A DNA stretch of 6,455 nucleotides from an uncultured Bacillaceae bacterium. Its GTDB lineage: Bacteria; Bacillota; Bacilli; Bacillales; Alkalibacillaceae. Location of the stretch: assembly GCA_937958375.1 (NCBI GenBank), contig CALGNY010000163.1:1-6455 (forward strand), read 5' to 3'. A program made the translations under genes and the position numbers. Positions 1-5,781 of the stretch are shown here, piece by piece. The notes beneath the pieces were generated by a model. It had not been told where the DNA came from. It did not search any database and worked only from the letters and a program-made list of their open reading frames with translations. The stretch's first letter is position 1. The number at the start of each line of letters is the position of its first letter.

Positions 1-47
1 CGATTCCATTTTCCAAAAGAAACGATGTCCAATTTTTTCAATAACAT
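1..47 (-). CDS. yhaN: YhaN-like AAA/SbcC-type ATPase, N-terminal fragment (runs off the left edge)
   Basis: Only the first 15 codons lie in the window, reading MLLKKLDIVSFGKWN. A short basic/hydrophobic strand followed by FGK-W matches the start of YhaN and other SbcC/RecN-like ATPases, which begin with a similar beta strand and a G-F-G-K/R motif before the Walker A loop. The ATG overlaps the yhaO stop codon by one base (TAATG), which suggests translational coupling. No strong Shine-Dalgarno precedes it; the best candidate is GGTGAAG inside the yhaO end. In B. subtilis yhaN lies beside yhaO, and the pair resembles the SbcC-SbcD nuclease. The assignment rests on 15 residues plus context. Confidence 0.72.
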   Translation of the reverse strand, partial: MLLKKLDIVSFGKWN

Positions 48-1276
48 TAGGCTTCACCATCTTTAATCAATTCTTTAATGATCATTTGTTCTGCCTCTTT
101 TTTGATGTCATCCAACGCATCCTCAGAGAAGGGTTGGACATGTTTTTTTATCTCTCGTTTGTTCGCCAGCATCTCCAGATAATTCATCGCGCTTTCTTCT
201 GAATCCACTGTCTTCAACACCTCTCCGATAAACTGGTTGGATTCCTTCAATTTTTCACGGTCATACGTTACTTCCAAATGAATCATCATCGATTGAATCC
301 ATACCCAATCGGGTTCCATCTCCTCATCTTCATTCAAAATTTCATAAAGCTCTTCCTGCTGCTCCTTCGTTAATGCAAGCGATTCTGGCAAATGAAGATG
401 CAGACGAATCATTTTTTTCTGTCCTGCATTTCTCCACGTATCTTTAAGAGCGATCAATTCTTCCGTGATGCCATCTAAACTTGTGGAATCAAGCTCTTGC
501 ACACTTTTTTCTTCAAACACGATTTCTTGTAATGGATGAAAATCTAGCGTTGTGTCATGGTCTGATAATTCGACAAGGTAACACCCTTTTTCGCCTGGTT
601 CATTGATATGGCGCGCTTGGATATTGCCCGGATAAACCACATACGGTTCCTCGGCTAAAATTTCCCGCTTATGAATATGTCCAAGTGCCCAATAATCTGC
701 CGGATGTTTTTTGATCTCGTCCAATGTGAATGGCGCATATACGTCATGATCGGTGTTGGACTGGATGCTTCCGTGTAATGTTGCGATTTGATAAACATTT
801 GGCCGATTCATGTCATATTCTCGGACCTTTTTCTTTTTTACCGCTCGTCTTTCGTAACTAAAACCATAAATTCGAGCCACTTCTTGACCATTTTTCGTGA
901 ATGGATAACTCGTTATTTCCTCCGATTCAAACACATATGTATTTTCTGGGAAAGTCAAATCCACTTTCTCTCCAATTCCAAAATCGTGGTTGCCGAAACT
1001 GACATACGCTACAATTCCGTGCTCGTTCAATCGTTCAAGGCCTTGCTTAAGCTTCATCACCGATTTGATGGAAGTCGATTGCTGATCGAATAAATCGCCA
1101 ACAAACAACACAAAATCCACCTGTCCTTCGATGGCCAAGTCAATCAAACGTTCATAGGCAATCAACGTACTTTCTTTGACATCGTTGAAAATTGATGTAG
1201 GAAGATCTTGCATCCCTTTATATGGACTGTCCAAATGAAGGTCTGCACTATGGATAAATCGAATGGTTGGTTTCAT
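47..1276 (-). CDS. yhaO: YhaO: SbcD/Mre11-like metallophosphoesterase, putative DNA repair exonuclease
   Basis: The 409-residue product is close to the usual length of B. subtilis YhaO. The calcineurin-like phosphoesterase motifs of the Mre11/SbcD group appear in order: DLH at 12-14, GDLFD at 60-64, GNHD at 95-98, LHGS around 167-170, GHIH at 199-202 and YPGN at 215-218. These residues bind two metal ions, usually manganese, in family members. The C-terminal third is acidic and helical and would be the capping or partner-binding part. The start is placed at the ATG at 1276, giving MKPTIRFIHSADLHLDSP. AGGAGG (1286-1291) sits nine bases before it, whereas the in-frame ATG at 1294 lies upstream of that site. 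The gene is coupled to the YhaN-like ATPase downstream. The expected role is cytoplasmic DNA end processing by a YhaN-YhaO complex; that role is inferred from family and context. Confidence 0.92.
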   Translation of the reverse strand: MKPTIRFIHSADLHLDSPYKGMQDLPTSIFNDVKESTLIAYERLIDLAIEGQVDFVLFVGDLFDQQSTSIKSVMKLKQGLERLNEHGIVAYVSFGNHDFGIGEKVDLTFPENTYVFESEEITSYPFTKNGQEVARIYGFSYERRAVKKKKVREYDMNRPNVYQIATLHGSIQSNTDHDVYAPFTLDEIKKHPADYWALGHIHKREILAEEPYVVYPGNIQARHINEPGEKGCYLVELSDHDTTLDFHPLQEIVFEEKSVQELDSTSLDGITEELIALKDTWRNAGQKKMIRLHLHLPESLALTKEQQEELYEILNEDEEMEPDWVWIQSMMIHLEVTYDREKLKESNQFIGEVLKTVDSEESAMNYLEMLANKREIKKHVQPFSEDALDDIKKEAEQMIIKELIKDGEA

Positions 1277-1348
1277 TTTTGAAAACCTCCTCATTTACAT
1301 ATTTCCATTTTATCAGAAAAATTACACGAATGCACGTTCGGTTTTTCG

Positions 1349-1364
1349 GTGAATGAGTATTCAC
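1349..1364. promoter_or_regulatory. 16-bp dyad, possible operator upstream of yhzD
   Basis: GTGAAT (1349-1354) and ATTCAC (1359-1364) are perfect inverted repeats separated by GAGT. The dyad ends two bases before the -35 box of the yhzD promoter and lies in the divergent yhaO-yhzD interval. Its core TGAATGAGTATTCA resembles the operators of TetR-family regulators and partly matches the TGAATGA half of the Bacillus FadR box. It could serve either gene. No regulator is encoded in the window, so function is a guess. Confidence 0.35.
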
Positions 1365-1366
1365 TA

Positions 1367-1395
1367 TTTACAAATGGTCGTTAAATCCATATAGT
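1367..1395 (+). promoter_or_regulatory. sigma-A-type promoter of yhzD
   Basis: TTTACA (1367-1372) and TATAGT (1390-1395) each match the vegetative consensus at five of six bases and are separated by exactly 17 bases. Transcription would start near 1402, giving a leader of about 30 bases before the yhzD start codon. Confidence 0.72.
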
Positions 1396-1431
1396 TAAGG
1401 GTAAGAGTCATTATTGTGGAGGGGAAAGGAT

Positions 1432-1617
1432 ATGAAAACTTACTATTTGACCGTCTACGCGAAATCAGGCGAAGCATTGTTAAATGAGTCATTTGAGGCA
1501 GAAAATGATGAGGCTGCCACGAAAATCGGCAAAGAAAAATTATCTGAAAGTGGTCACTCGGATATTACGCACCGTCTAGTCTCCCCAGATGGACGACTGC
1601 TTTTATTTCATCGATAA
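1432..1617 (+). CDS. yhzD: YhzD-like small conserved protein, function unknown
   Basis: This encodes 61 residues starting MKTYYLTVYAKSGEALLNES and ending in LVSPDGRLLLFHR. Both the length and the pattern match the YhzD family of Bacillales, whose function is not known. The pattern resembles one small alpha/beta domain: an N-terminal strand, an acidic helix with EAENDEAATKIGKEKL in the middle, and a C-terminal strand with S-P-D-G-R. There is no signal peptide or membrane segment. A TTG at 1414 extends the frame, but the ATG at 1432 is chosen because GGAGGGG (1418-1424) lies seven bases before it and the TTG overlaps that ribosome site. It is a single-gene unit with its own sigma-A promoter, divergent from yhaO. 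The family assignment is from memory. Confidence 0.82.
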   Translation: MKTYYLTVYAKSGEALLNESFEAENDEAATKIGKEKLSESGHSDITHRLVSPDGRLLLFHR

Positions 1618-1701
1618 TTAGCGTTTTATGTAAGGTTTTATCGTGTCTTCTATTTTAGCACTTCCTTTATAAGAGATAAATATACATTATGAAGCGGGCG
1701 A

Positions 1702-1854
1702 TCAGTGCGTTGAGATTCGGTTTTTGGCTTCTCAACGCACTGAGAAGCCTTGTCAATGCAGTAAAATCCGATTTTTGACTGCTCAACGCACTGAGACGAT
1801 CTGTCAATGCGTTGAGATGCAATTTTCATCTTCTCGATGCATCGAGAAAACAAA
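1702..1854. repeat. three tandem 51-bp units built of quasi-palindromic 14-16-mers
   Basis: The units are 1702-1752, 1753-1803 and 1804-1854. Units 1 and 2 agree at about 38 of 51 positions, and unit 3 is more diverged. Each unit has a first arm like TCARTGCGTTGAGA, a T-rich spacer of about 16 bases, a second arm like TCAACGCACTGAGA, and a spacer of about 7. Within unit 1 the arms 1702-1715 and 1730-1743 form a perfect 14-bp inverted repeat. The second arm of unit 2 can pair with the first arm of unit 3 with one mismatch. In unit 3, 1832-1847 (TCTCGATGCATCGAGA) is a perfect 16-bp palindrome. Because 51 is a multiple of three, both strands stay open and spell SQRTE/SQCVE-like peptides, which I regard as artefacts. 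The array lies between yhzD and the yheA terminator. Confidence 0.85.
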
Positions 1855-1887
1855 AAAGACCACAAACTTATTCGTTTGGGTCTTTTT
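1852..1887 (-). terminator. rho-independent terminator after yheA
   Basis: AAAAAGACC (1853-1861) pairs with GGTCTTTTT (1879-1887), and CAAAC (1863-1867) pairs with GTTTG (1874-1878). There is one bulged A at 1862 and a six-base loop. Read on the minus strand, the stem starts just after the yheA stop and ends in a run of Ts. The plus strand also has a T5 tail, so it may stop yhzD transcription as well. Its distal edge abuts the last 51-bp repeat. Confidence 0.85.
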
Positions 1888-1892
1888 CTCAC

Positions 1893-2258
1893 CTACTGAC
1901 TTTCGTCTCCAGGGTTTCCTGTCCCATAAAGCTCTTCAAGTGGTTTTGTGATGATTTGGCTAATGTCTGTAATTACGGTATTCAAGCGCTGTTCTTCATC
2001 CATCAATTTCGAAATATCTTCATTTTGTTGAACGAGCTCGACGACTTGTCTTGCTTTTTCAACTTCTTCTTCAGAAATATCCACACCTTGCATTTGTTTT
2101 TGCTGTAGATCCAACTGTGTTTCGCGGAAGTTATCAAACATTTGCTTTGCGGATGGATCATTCATTACCCGATCGTAAGCTTCTTTTAGTGATTGAAATT
2201 CTTGGCTTTCACGCAATCCTTTTTCCAAATCGTATGCTAAATCATAAATATTCGCCAT
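1893..2258 (-). CDS. yheA: YheA: YlbF/YmcA-family (Com_YlbF) helical protein
   Basis: The product has 121 residues, about the size of B. subtilis YheA. It is almost entirely predicted helix: MANIYDLAYDLEKGLRES, then a KxAYDRVMNDPSAKQMFDNFR segment, a Q-rich stretch LQQKQMQGVDISEEEVEKA, and a C-terminal helix ending IITKPLEELYG. The D-x-x-A-K-x-M-F-x-N-F-R pattern and the Q-x-x-M-x-G turn are typical of the family. YlbF and YmcA paralogues act with YaaT in RNA processing and development; YheA itself has no assigned role. The start is the ATG at 2258, with AGGAGG (2266-2271) seven bases upstream; an in-frame extension to 2303 lies beyond that site. It is 75 bases downstream of yheB and followed by a terminator, so it probably ends a yheB-yheA transcript. 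No strong internal promoter was found in the 75-base gap. Confidence 0.9.
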   Translation of the reverse strand: MANIYDLAYDLEKGLRESQEFQSLKEAYDRVMNDPSAKQMFDNFRETQLDLQQKQMQGVDISEEEVEKARQVVELVQQNEDISKLMDEEQRLNTVITDISQIITKPLEELYGTGNPGDESQ

Positions 2259-2333
2259 TTTGTTTCCTCCTCTTGTACCTTTCGACTCTTTTAACTGTAA
2301 CAAAGATTAATTCGTCTGTATAGGAATAATCCA

Positions 2334-3470
2334 TCACCCAATCCAAGTGACGAGTAATGCTTGCACTATTCCAATCAAACCACCAAGCAAAGCGCCAAGA
2401 AAAGTGATCATTTTTAGCTCTCTTTTCGTAATATCAACAAGCATGTTTTCCAATTGGCTGACCTCAAATCGGTTGACCTCATTTTCAACCAAGCCTGCGA
2501 GGTTCAGATATTCCATCAATCTCGGCAAGCGGTTTGCCAATTTATCCAAAGCCGTCTGAGTCATCAGCGGAATCCACTTTTCTCGAACCTCTTCAGAAAA
2601 CGGCGATAAGATGGATGATAATGGCCGTTCCAATTGTTTTTCGAGTTGGATGAATTCAGTTATTTTTCGGGACAGATCCGCTTCTTTGATATCCGAGAAG
2701 TATTTTTCACGAATTGTCTGTATCTCCATGCTCTTTAATCGACTCCATTCTTTTTGAAGTAATCGGTCGATTGCTTGTTCTGTCTCTTTTGATTCAAGCA
2801 CGGCTATAATACTCGGCATCAATTTTTCACTGATGCGTCTTTCCCCAACATATTGGGAAATCATTCTCCCTAAAAATCCTCGACCTTCCAAGAATTTGCC
2901 GGCAATCATCGAAACCTGTTCTCCTCCCTCTGCACTCCGAAGAAATTGATGGATATTCTTAAGCAAACCATTTCGGATACTCGGGATGTGTTGGTCGACA
3001 GAGCGATCGATTTCGGGTGAAATGATATCACCGACTGTATCATGTCGATAACTTTCGTAAAGATCGATTAATTTCAAAGTCGTTTTATCTCTAAGCTTGG
3101 ATTCAATGGAGTCTGACGTCAGATTTAAACCCGTTTTTTCAATTAAATCAGCGACCGACTGGTCACTGTTTTCAAGCTCATCCCATTTTCGTATAAAAAA
3201 ACGGTTGAGTGCATCAGGATATGTTGAATCCTTCAGTTTTGATTGAATGGATGGCGTCGTAATCAAATGTTTCGACACCAACTTCCCAAGCTGTCCGGCT
3301 AATTCTTTTTGTCTTTTTGGAATCAAACCGGGCGTAAACGGGATTTTCCATTTGCCAATATATTTTGCTTGATGTGGGCGAAACAGCATGCGAATGGCCA
3401 ATAAATTGGTCATCCCACCAATGAATGCACCGATCAAAGCCATTGTGACGATCAAGACGATTAAATCCAT
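2334..3470 (-). CDS. yheB: YheB: DUF445 family membrane protein
   Basis: This encodes 378 residues, about the usual length of Bacillus YheB. A first membrane segment (about 3-22) runs into the conserved GGMTNLLAIRMLFRP motif (18-32), followed by FTPGLIPKRQKELA (45-58). Both are hallmarks of DUF445. A long charged helical region (about 60-350) follows, and the protein ends with a glycine-rich hydrophobic helix (about 355-377, LGALLGGLIGIVQALLVTWI). It is therefore anchored at both ends, with the bulk on one side of the membrane. The molecular function of the family is not established. The start at 3470 is supported by AAGGAGA (3478-3484) seven bases upstream. The gene diverges from the acidic-protein gene and lies upstream of yheA. 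In B. subtilis these genes are also near a spore-protein gene. Confidence 0.92.
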   Translation of the reverse strand: MDLIVLIVTMALIGAFIGGMTNLLAIRMLFRPHQAKYIGKWKIPFTPGLIPKRQKELAGQLGKLVSKHLITTPSIQSKLKDSTYPDALNRFFIRKWDELENSDQSVADLIEKTGLNLTSDSIESKLRDKTTLKLIDLYESYRHDTVGDIISPEIDRSVDQHIPSIRNGLLKNIHQFLRSAEGGEQVSMIAGKFLEGRGFLGRMISQYVGERRISEKLMPSIIAVLESKETEQAIDRLLQKEWSRLKSMEIQTIREKYFSDIKEADLSRKITEFIQLEKQLERPLSSILSPFSEEVREKWIPLMTQTALDKLANRLPRLMEYLNLAGLVENEVNRFEVSQLENMLVDITKRELKMITFLGALLGGLIGIVQALLVTWIG

Positions 3471-3492
3471 GGATATTTCTCCTTCGCTGTAA

Positions 3493-3520
3493 TTGGCTTG
3501 GATGCCGTATTACATAGTAT
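3493..3520 (+). promoter_or_regulatory. weak promoter candidate for the acidic-protein gene
   Basis: TTGGCT (3493-3498) and TAGTAT (3515-3520) match sigma-A boxes at four of six bases each, with a 16-base spacer. The overlapping CATAGTA (3513-3519) also resembles the -10 element of forespore and mother-cell sigma factors, but no good matching -35 is visible. The wider divergent interval (3471-3597) also contains a 14-bp dyad, GTTTTC-CA-GAAAAC, at 3530-3543. This cannot decide whether the gene is vegetative or sporulation-specific. Confidence 0.22.
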
Positions 3521-3597
3521 TCCTCTTTCGTTTTCCAGAAAACATCTCGTATGAATTCTTTCGCCCGTCAAAAAATAAACGATGAGGAGGGTGAATG

Positions 3598-3954
3598 ATG
3601 GGAAAAAACAAGGACAAACATCCGAAACGAAAAGCACATGACTTGAATTTAGATGGTGTGACAGAAGACCAAGTGAGTGAAGATGGGTTGGATTACAGGG
3701 AAATCCCGAATGAAGTATCGTCCGATTTTAATCACGAAATGGAAGCGGCGGATGCAGATGACGCAAACACCTATGGATTGGCCCTTGATGAGTTAGACAA
3801 TGAAGGGCGAGACGAATACGACTTGGATGTTGACCGAATGATCAATGAAGGTCTTGCAGGCGGTTATATTCGCGGTGACCGAAATCAAATCAGCCAAGTG
3901 CACCCGATTCAAGAAAATGATGAAGCCTTCTCGACACCGGAGGATGAAGTCTGA
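3598..3954 (+). CDS. unrecognised highly acidic small protein
   Basis: I do not recognise this 118-residue protein with confidence. It starts with a short basic stretch (MGKNKDKHPKRKAHD) and then becomes strongly acidic. I count 33 Asp/Glu against 11 Lys/Arg, with no Cys or Trp, no membrane segment and no signal peptide. The centre, with EAADADDANTYGLALDELD (about 50-68), and the segment DVDRMINEGLAGGYI (about 78-92) look like the conserved parts, while the tail is disordered-like. The ATG at 3598 is preferred over the adjacent ATG at 3595 because GAGGAGG (3584-3590) is seven bases from the former and only four from the latter. It is a single gene, divergent from yheB and convergent with the spore-protein gene. 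Context and composition make a sporulation-associated protein possible, but this is not shown. Confidence 0.85.
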   Translation: MGKNKDKHPKRKAHDLNLDGVTEDQVSEDGLDYREIPNEVSSDFNHEMEAADADDANTYGLALDELDNEGRDEYDLDVDRMINEGLAGGYIRGDRNQISQVHPIQENDEAFSTPEDEV

Positions 3955-3966
3955 TTTATGTATTAG

Positions 3967-3999
3967 AAAAGAGGGTCATGATGAGTGACCCTCTTTTTT
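3967..3999. terminator. bidirectional intrinsic terminator between convergent genes
   Basis: GAGGGTCA (3971-3978) and TGACCCTC (3986-3993) form a perfect 8-bp stem with a seven-base loop. The stem extends to 12 bp with the flanking AAAA/TTTT, and T6 follows on the plus strand. It lies 12 bases after the acidic-protein stop and 9 bases beyond the ssp stop, so it can terminate both. The T-run is longer on the plus strand, and the minus-strand tail is TTTTC. Confidence 0.92.
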
Positions 4000-4008
4000 G
4001 ATTGGTTG

Positions 4009-4215
4009 TTATTGAGATCCTCCACCAAGCTGTTGTTCAGCCATCTGAACTAGACGCTTAGTGATTTCACCACCAACAGAACCATTGGAACGTGAAGTGG
4101 AGTCAGCCCCAAGCTGTACACCAAATTCTTGAGCAATTTCTACTTTCATTTGGTCTAATGCTTGAGAAACTCCAGGAACTAAAAGTTGGTTAGAGTTGTT
4201 TCCTTGAGAAGCCAT
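4009..4215 (-). CDS. ssp: alpha/beta-type small acid-soluble spore protein (SASP)
   Basis: The product has 68 residues starting MASQGNNSNQLLVPGVSQAL. It carries the family signatures: NQLLVPG at 9-15, the GPR protease cleavage region EIAQEF at 26-31, FGVQLGADSTSR at 31-42, and GSVGGEITKRLVQMAEQQL at 45-63. These proteins coat and protect spore DNA in the forespore core and are degraded by GPR during germination. The ATG at 4215 is nine bases from the AGGAGG centred at about 4227; the ATG at 4221 is only three bases away and would add M-T. Family genes are normally transcribed by sigma-G. A clear consensus promoter is not visible here; CATATAT near 4268-4262 is the best -10 guess. The neighbourhood of yheB suggests the sspB position of B. 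subtilis. The leader can form an SD-masking hairpin, described separately. Confidence 0.97.
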   Translation of the reverse strand: MASQGNNSNQLLVPGVSQALDQMKVEIAQEFGVQLGADSTSRSNGSVGGEITKRLVQMAEQQLGGGSQ

Positions 4216-4220
4216 GGTCA

Positions 4221-4259
4221 TTCACCTCCTGTGTATCTCTAGTTTCTTCAGGAGGTGAA
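4221..4259 (-). promoter_or_regulatory. anti-Shine-Dalgarno hairpin in the ssp leader
   Basis: On the minus strand the leader carries TTCACCTCCTG (4259-4249), a 17-base loop, and CAGGAGGTGAA (4231-4221). The second arm contains the ssp ribosome binding site, so the two arms form a perfect 11-bp stem that would bury it. The first arm also copies the anti-SD tail of 16S rRNA (TCACCTCCT). No T-run follows, so it is not a terminator. Whether the first arm is present in the native mRNA depends on the unmapped start site. Confidence 0.6.
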
Positions 4260-4301
4260 AAATATATGAGTAGAAAATATCGGTAAATATTGTTAGGTTG
4301 C

Positions 4302-5693
4302 TTATTTCACGTTCGGTTTGGTCATCTCTTCCGGTTTCACCAACCGGTCGAATTCTTCACCGGATAAGATTCCCGTTTCAACGGCAGATTCTCTTAATGT
4401 CGTTCCTTTTTCATGCGCGTTTTTCGCAATTTTCGCCGCGTTTTCATAGCCAATGTGTGGGTTCAACGCTGTCACGAGCATTAAGGAATCATTCAGGAAT
4501 TGTTCGATTTTTTCTTCATCTGGTTCCAAACCTGCCAAGCAACGCTCATCAAATGAAACCATGCCATCCGCCAGTAGCTGACACGATTGTAGGAAGTTAT
4601 ATGCAATGACTGGTTTGTACACATTCAATTCAAAGTTTCCTTGACTTGCTGCAATGCCGATTGCCGCGTCATTTCCCATCACCTGAACGGTGACCATCGT
4701 TAATGCTTCCGCTTGCGTAGGATTCACTTTACCTGGCATGATGGAACTTCCTGGTTCATTCGCCGGAATCGTGATTTCACCGATTCCTGAACGTGGCCCA
4801 CTCGCAAGCCAACGAACGTCATTTGCGATTTTCATCAAGTCTGCCGCCAGGCCTTTTAATGCACCATGCGTATGAACCAACTCATCATGACTCGTCAAGG
4901 CATGGAATTTGTTTTTGGCAGAAACAAACGAGCCATTGGTTTCTTCATTGATCTTCTGTGCTACGGTATCAGCGAAATCTGCATGTGCGTTGATTCCAGT
5001 TCCGACAGCAGTTCCGCCCAAAGCGATTTCACGAACATATTTCAATGAATCATCAATCATTGATTCTGTTTTTTCTAGCATCCGGTACCAGCCGCTAATC
5101 TCTTGTCCGAGCGTTATTGGTGTTGCATCCTGCAAATGCGTACGTCCGATTTTCACTAAATCCATATATTGTTCGGATTTTTCCTTTAGTGTCTTCTTCA
5201 TTTGTTGCAAAGCAGGCAATACATACTCTTCAACCTTCTTGACCGCAGCAATATGTAGCGCAGTCGGGTACGTATCATTTGAGCTTTGCGATTTATTGAC
5301 GTCGTCATTCGGGTGTAGGCGTACTTCTTTGCCGTTCTCTTCTAGCCACTCATTCCCGACGTAAGCGATGACTTCATTCACGTTCATGTTGGACTGAGTT
5401 CCACTTCCCGTTTGCCACACAACTAAAGGAAAATGCTCTTTCAATTCACCACTCAAAATCCGGTCCGCCGCATAAGCGATCGCATCTGCTTTTTCAGATT
5501 CAAGCAAGCCCAATTGCTCATTCGCACGTGCAGCACTTTTTTTCAAAATCGCGAAGCCATTGATGATCTCAACTGGCATCTTTTCATTTCCAATCGGGAA
5601 GTTTAAGTAGCTGCGCTGTGTTTGCGCACCCCAATATTTATCACTAGGAACCTTCATTTCACCGATTGTATCTCGTTCAATACGATAATCCAT
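4302..5693 (-). CDS. fumC: class II fumarate hydratase FumC
   Basis: The 463-residue product matches the length of class II fumarases, which are iron-free homotetramers that interconvert fumarate and L-malate in the TCA cycle. Visible features are the N-terminal D-K-Y-W-G-A-Q-T-Q-R-S segment (18-28), GSGTQSNMN (96-104), SSNDTYPTA (137-145), RTHLQDA with the substrate-contacting His186 (184-190), and the superfamily signature GSSIMPGKVNP (315-325) with the flexible-loop serines. Gly321 in that signature, where aspartases usually have Ala, favours fumarase over aspartate ammonia-lyase. AGGAGG (5702-5707) lies eight bases before the ATG. The gene has its own sigma-A promoter. It is followed after 86 bases by the ssp start, with no hairpin-plus-T-run terminator between, so some read-through into ssp is possible. 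B. subtilis calls this gene citG or fumC. Confidence 0.98.
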   Translation of the reverse strand: MDYRIERDTIGEMKVPSDKYWGAQTQRSYLNFPIGNEKMPVEIINGFAILKKSAARANEQLGLLESEKADAIAYAADRILSGELKEHFPLVVWQTGSGTQSNMNVNEVIAYVGNEWLEENGKEVRLHPNDDVNKSQSSNDTYPTALHIAAVKKVEEYVLPALQQMKKTLKEKSEQYMDLVKIGRTHLQDATPITLGQEISGWYRMLEKTESMIDDSLKYVREIALGGTAVGTGINAHADFADTVAQKINEETNGSFVSAKNKFHALTSHDELVHTHGALKGLAADLMKIANDVRWLASGPRSGIGEITIPANEPGSSIMPGKVNPTQAEALTMVTVQVMGNDAAIGIAASQGNFELNVYKPVIAYNFLQSCQLLADGMVSFDERCLAGLEPDEEKIEQFLNDSLMLVTALNPHIGYENAAKIAKNAHEKGTTLRESAVETGILSGEEFDRLVKPEEMTKPNVK

Positions 5694-5725
5694 CCCAGAA
5701 TCCTCCTCATTGTCTCATAAGAATT

Positions 5726-5754
5726 TGTATATCCATGTCCTATTATAAGGTCAA
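5726..5754 (-). promoter_or_regulatory. sigma-A promoter of fumC
   Basis: On the minus strand TTGACC (5754-5749) and TATACA (5731-5726) are separated by 17 bases, matching the consensus at five and four of six positions. Transcription would start near 5719, leaving a leader of about 26 bases. A second overlapping pair, TTTAAA and a perfect TATAAT (5747-5742), also has a 17-base spacer and could act as an alternative. fumC is therefore likely transcribed independently of the upstream kinase gene. Confidence 0.7.
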
Positions 5755-5781
5755 TTGTGATTTTTTTAAATGTATAGATTG

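Noticed and set aside
788..1093. 101-residue plus-strand ORF
   Set aside because: It lies wholly antisense to the metallophosphoesterase domain of yhaO and has no initiation signal.
1702..1854. CRISPR array
   Set aside because: The repeats are imperfect, the spacers are themselves related and of unequal length (about 16 and 7), arms alternate in orientation, and no cas gene is present.
1650..1892. 80-residue minus-strand ORF with repeated SQCVE/SQRID peptides
   Set aside because: It starts at a GTG with no ribosome site, crosses the yheA terminator and is open only because the 51-bp repeat is a multiple of three. The opposite strand gives similar peptides for the same reason.
1724..1951. 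75-residue plus-strand ORF across the repeat array
   Set aside because: It has no ribosome site, runs through the terminator and antisense into yheA, and its SQRTEK-type sequence is a by-product of the quasi-palindromic repeats.
4276..4293. possible terminator after fumC (AT-rich dyad AATAT/ATATT)
   Set aside because: The stem is only five A-T pairs with no following T-run, too weak to count as an intrinsic terminator.
4909..5364. 151-residue plus-strand ORF
   Set aside because: It is antisense to the conserved core of fumC, lacks a ribosome site and is rich in Ser and Cys as expected of a shadow frame.
4302..5693. aspartate ammonia-lyase as an alternative to fumarase
   Set aside because: The signature reads GSSIMPGKVNP, with Gly where aspartases usually have Ala, and the N-terminus matches fumarases.
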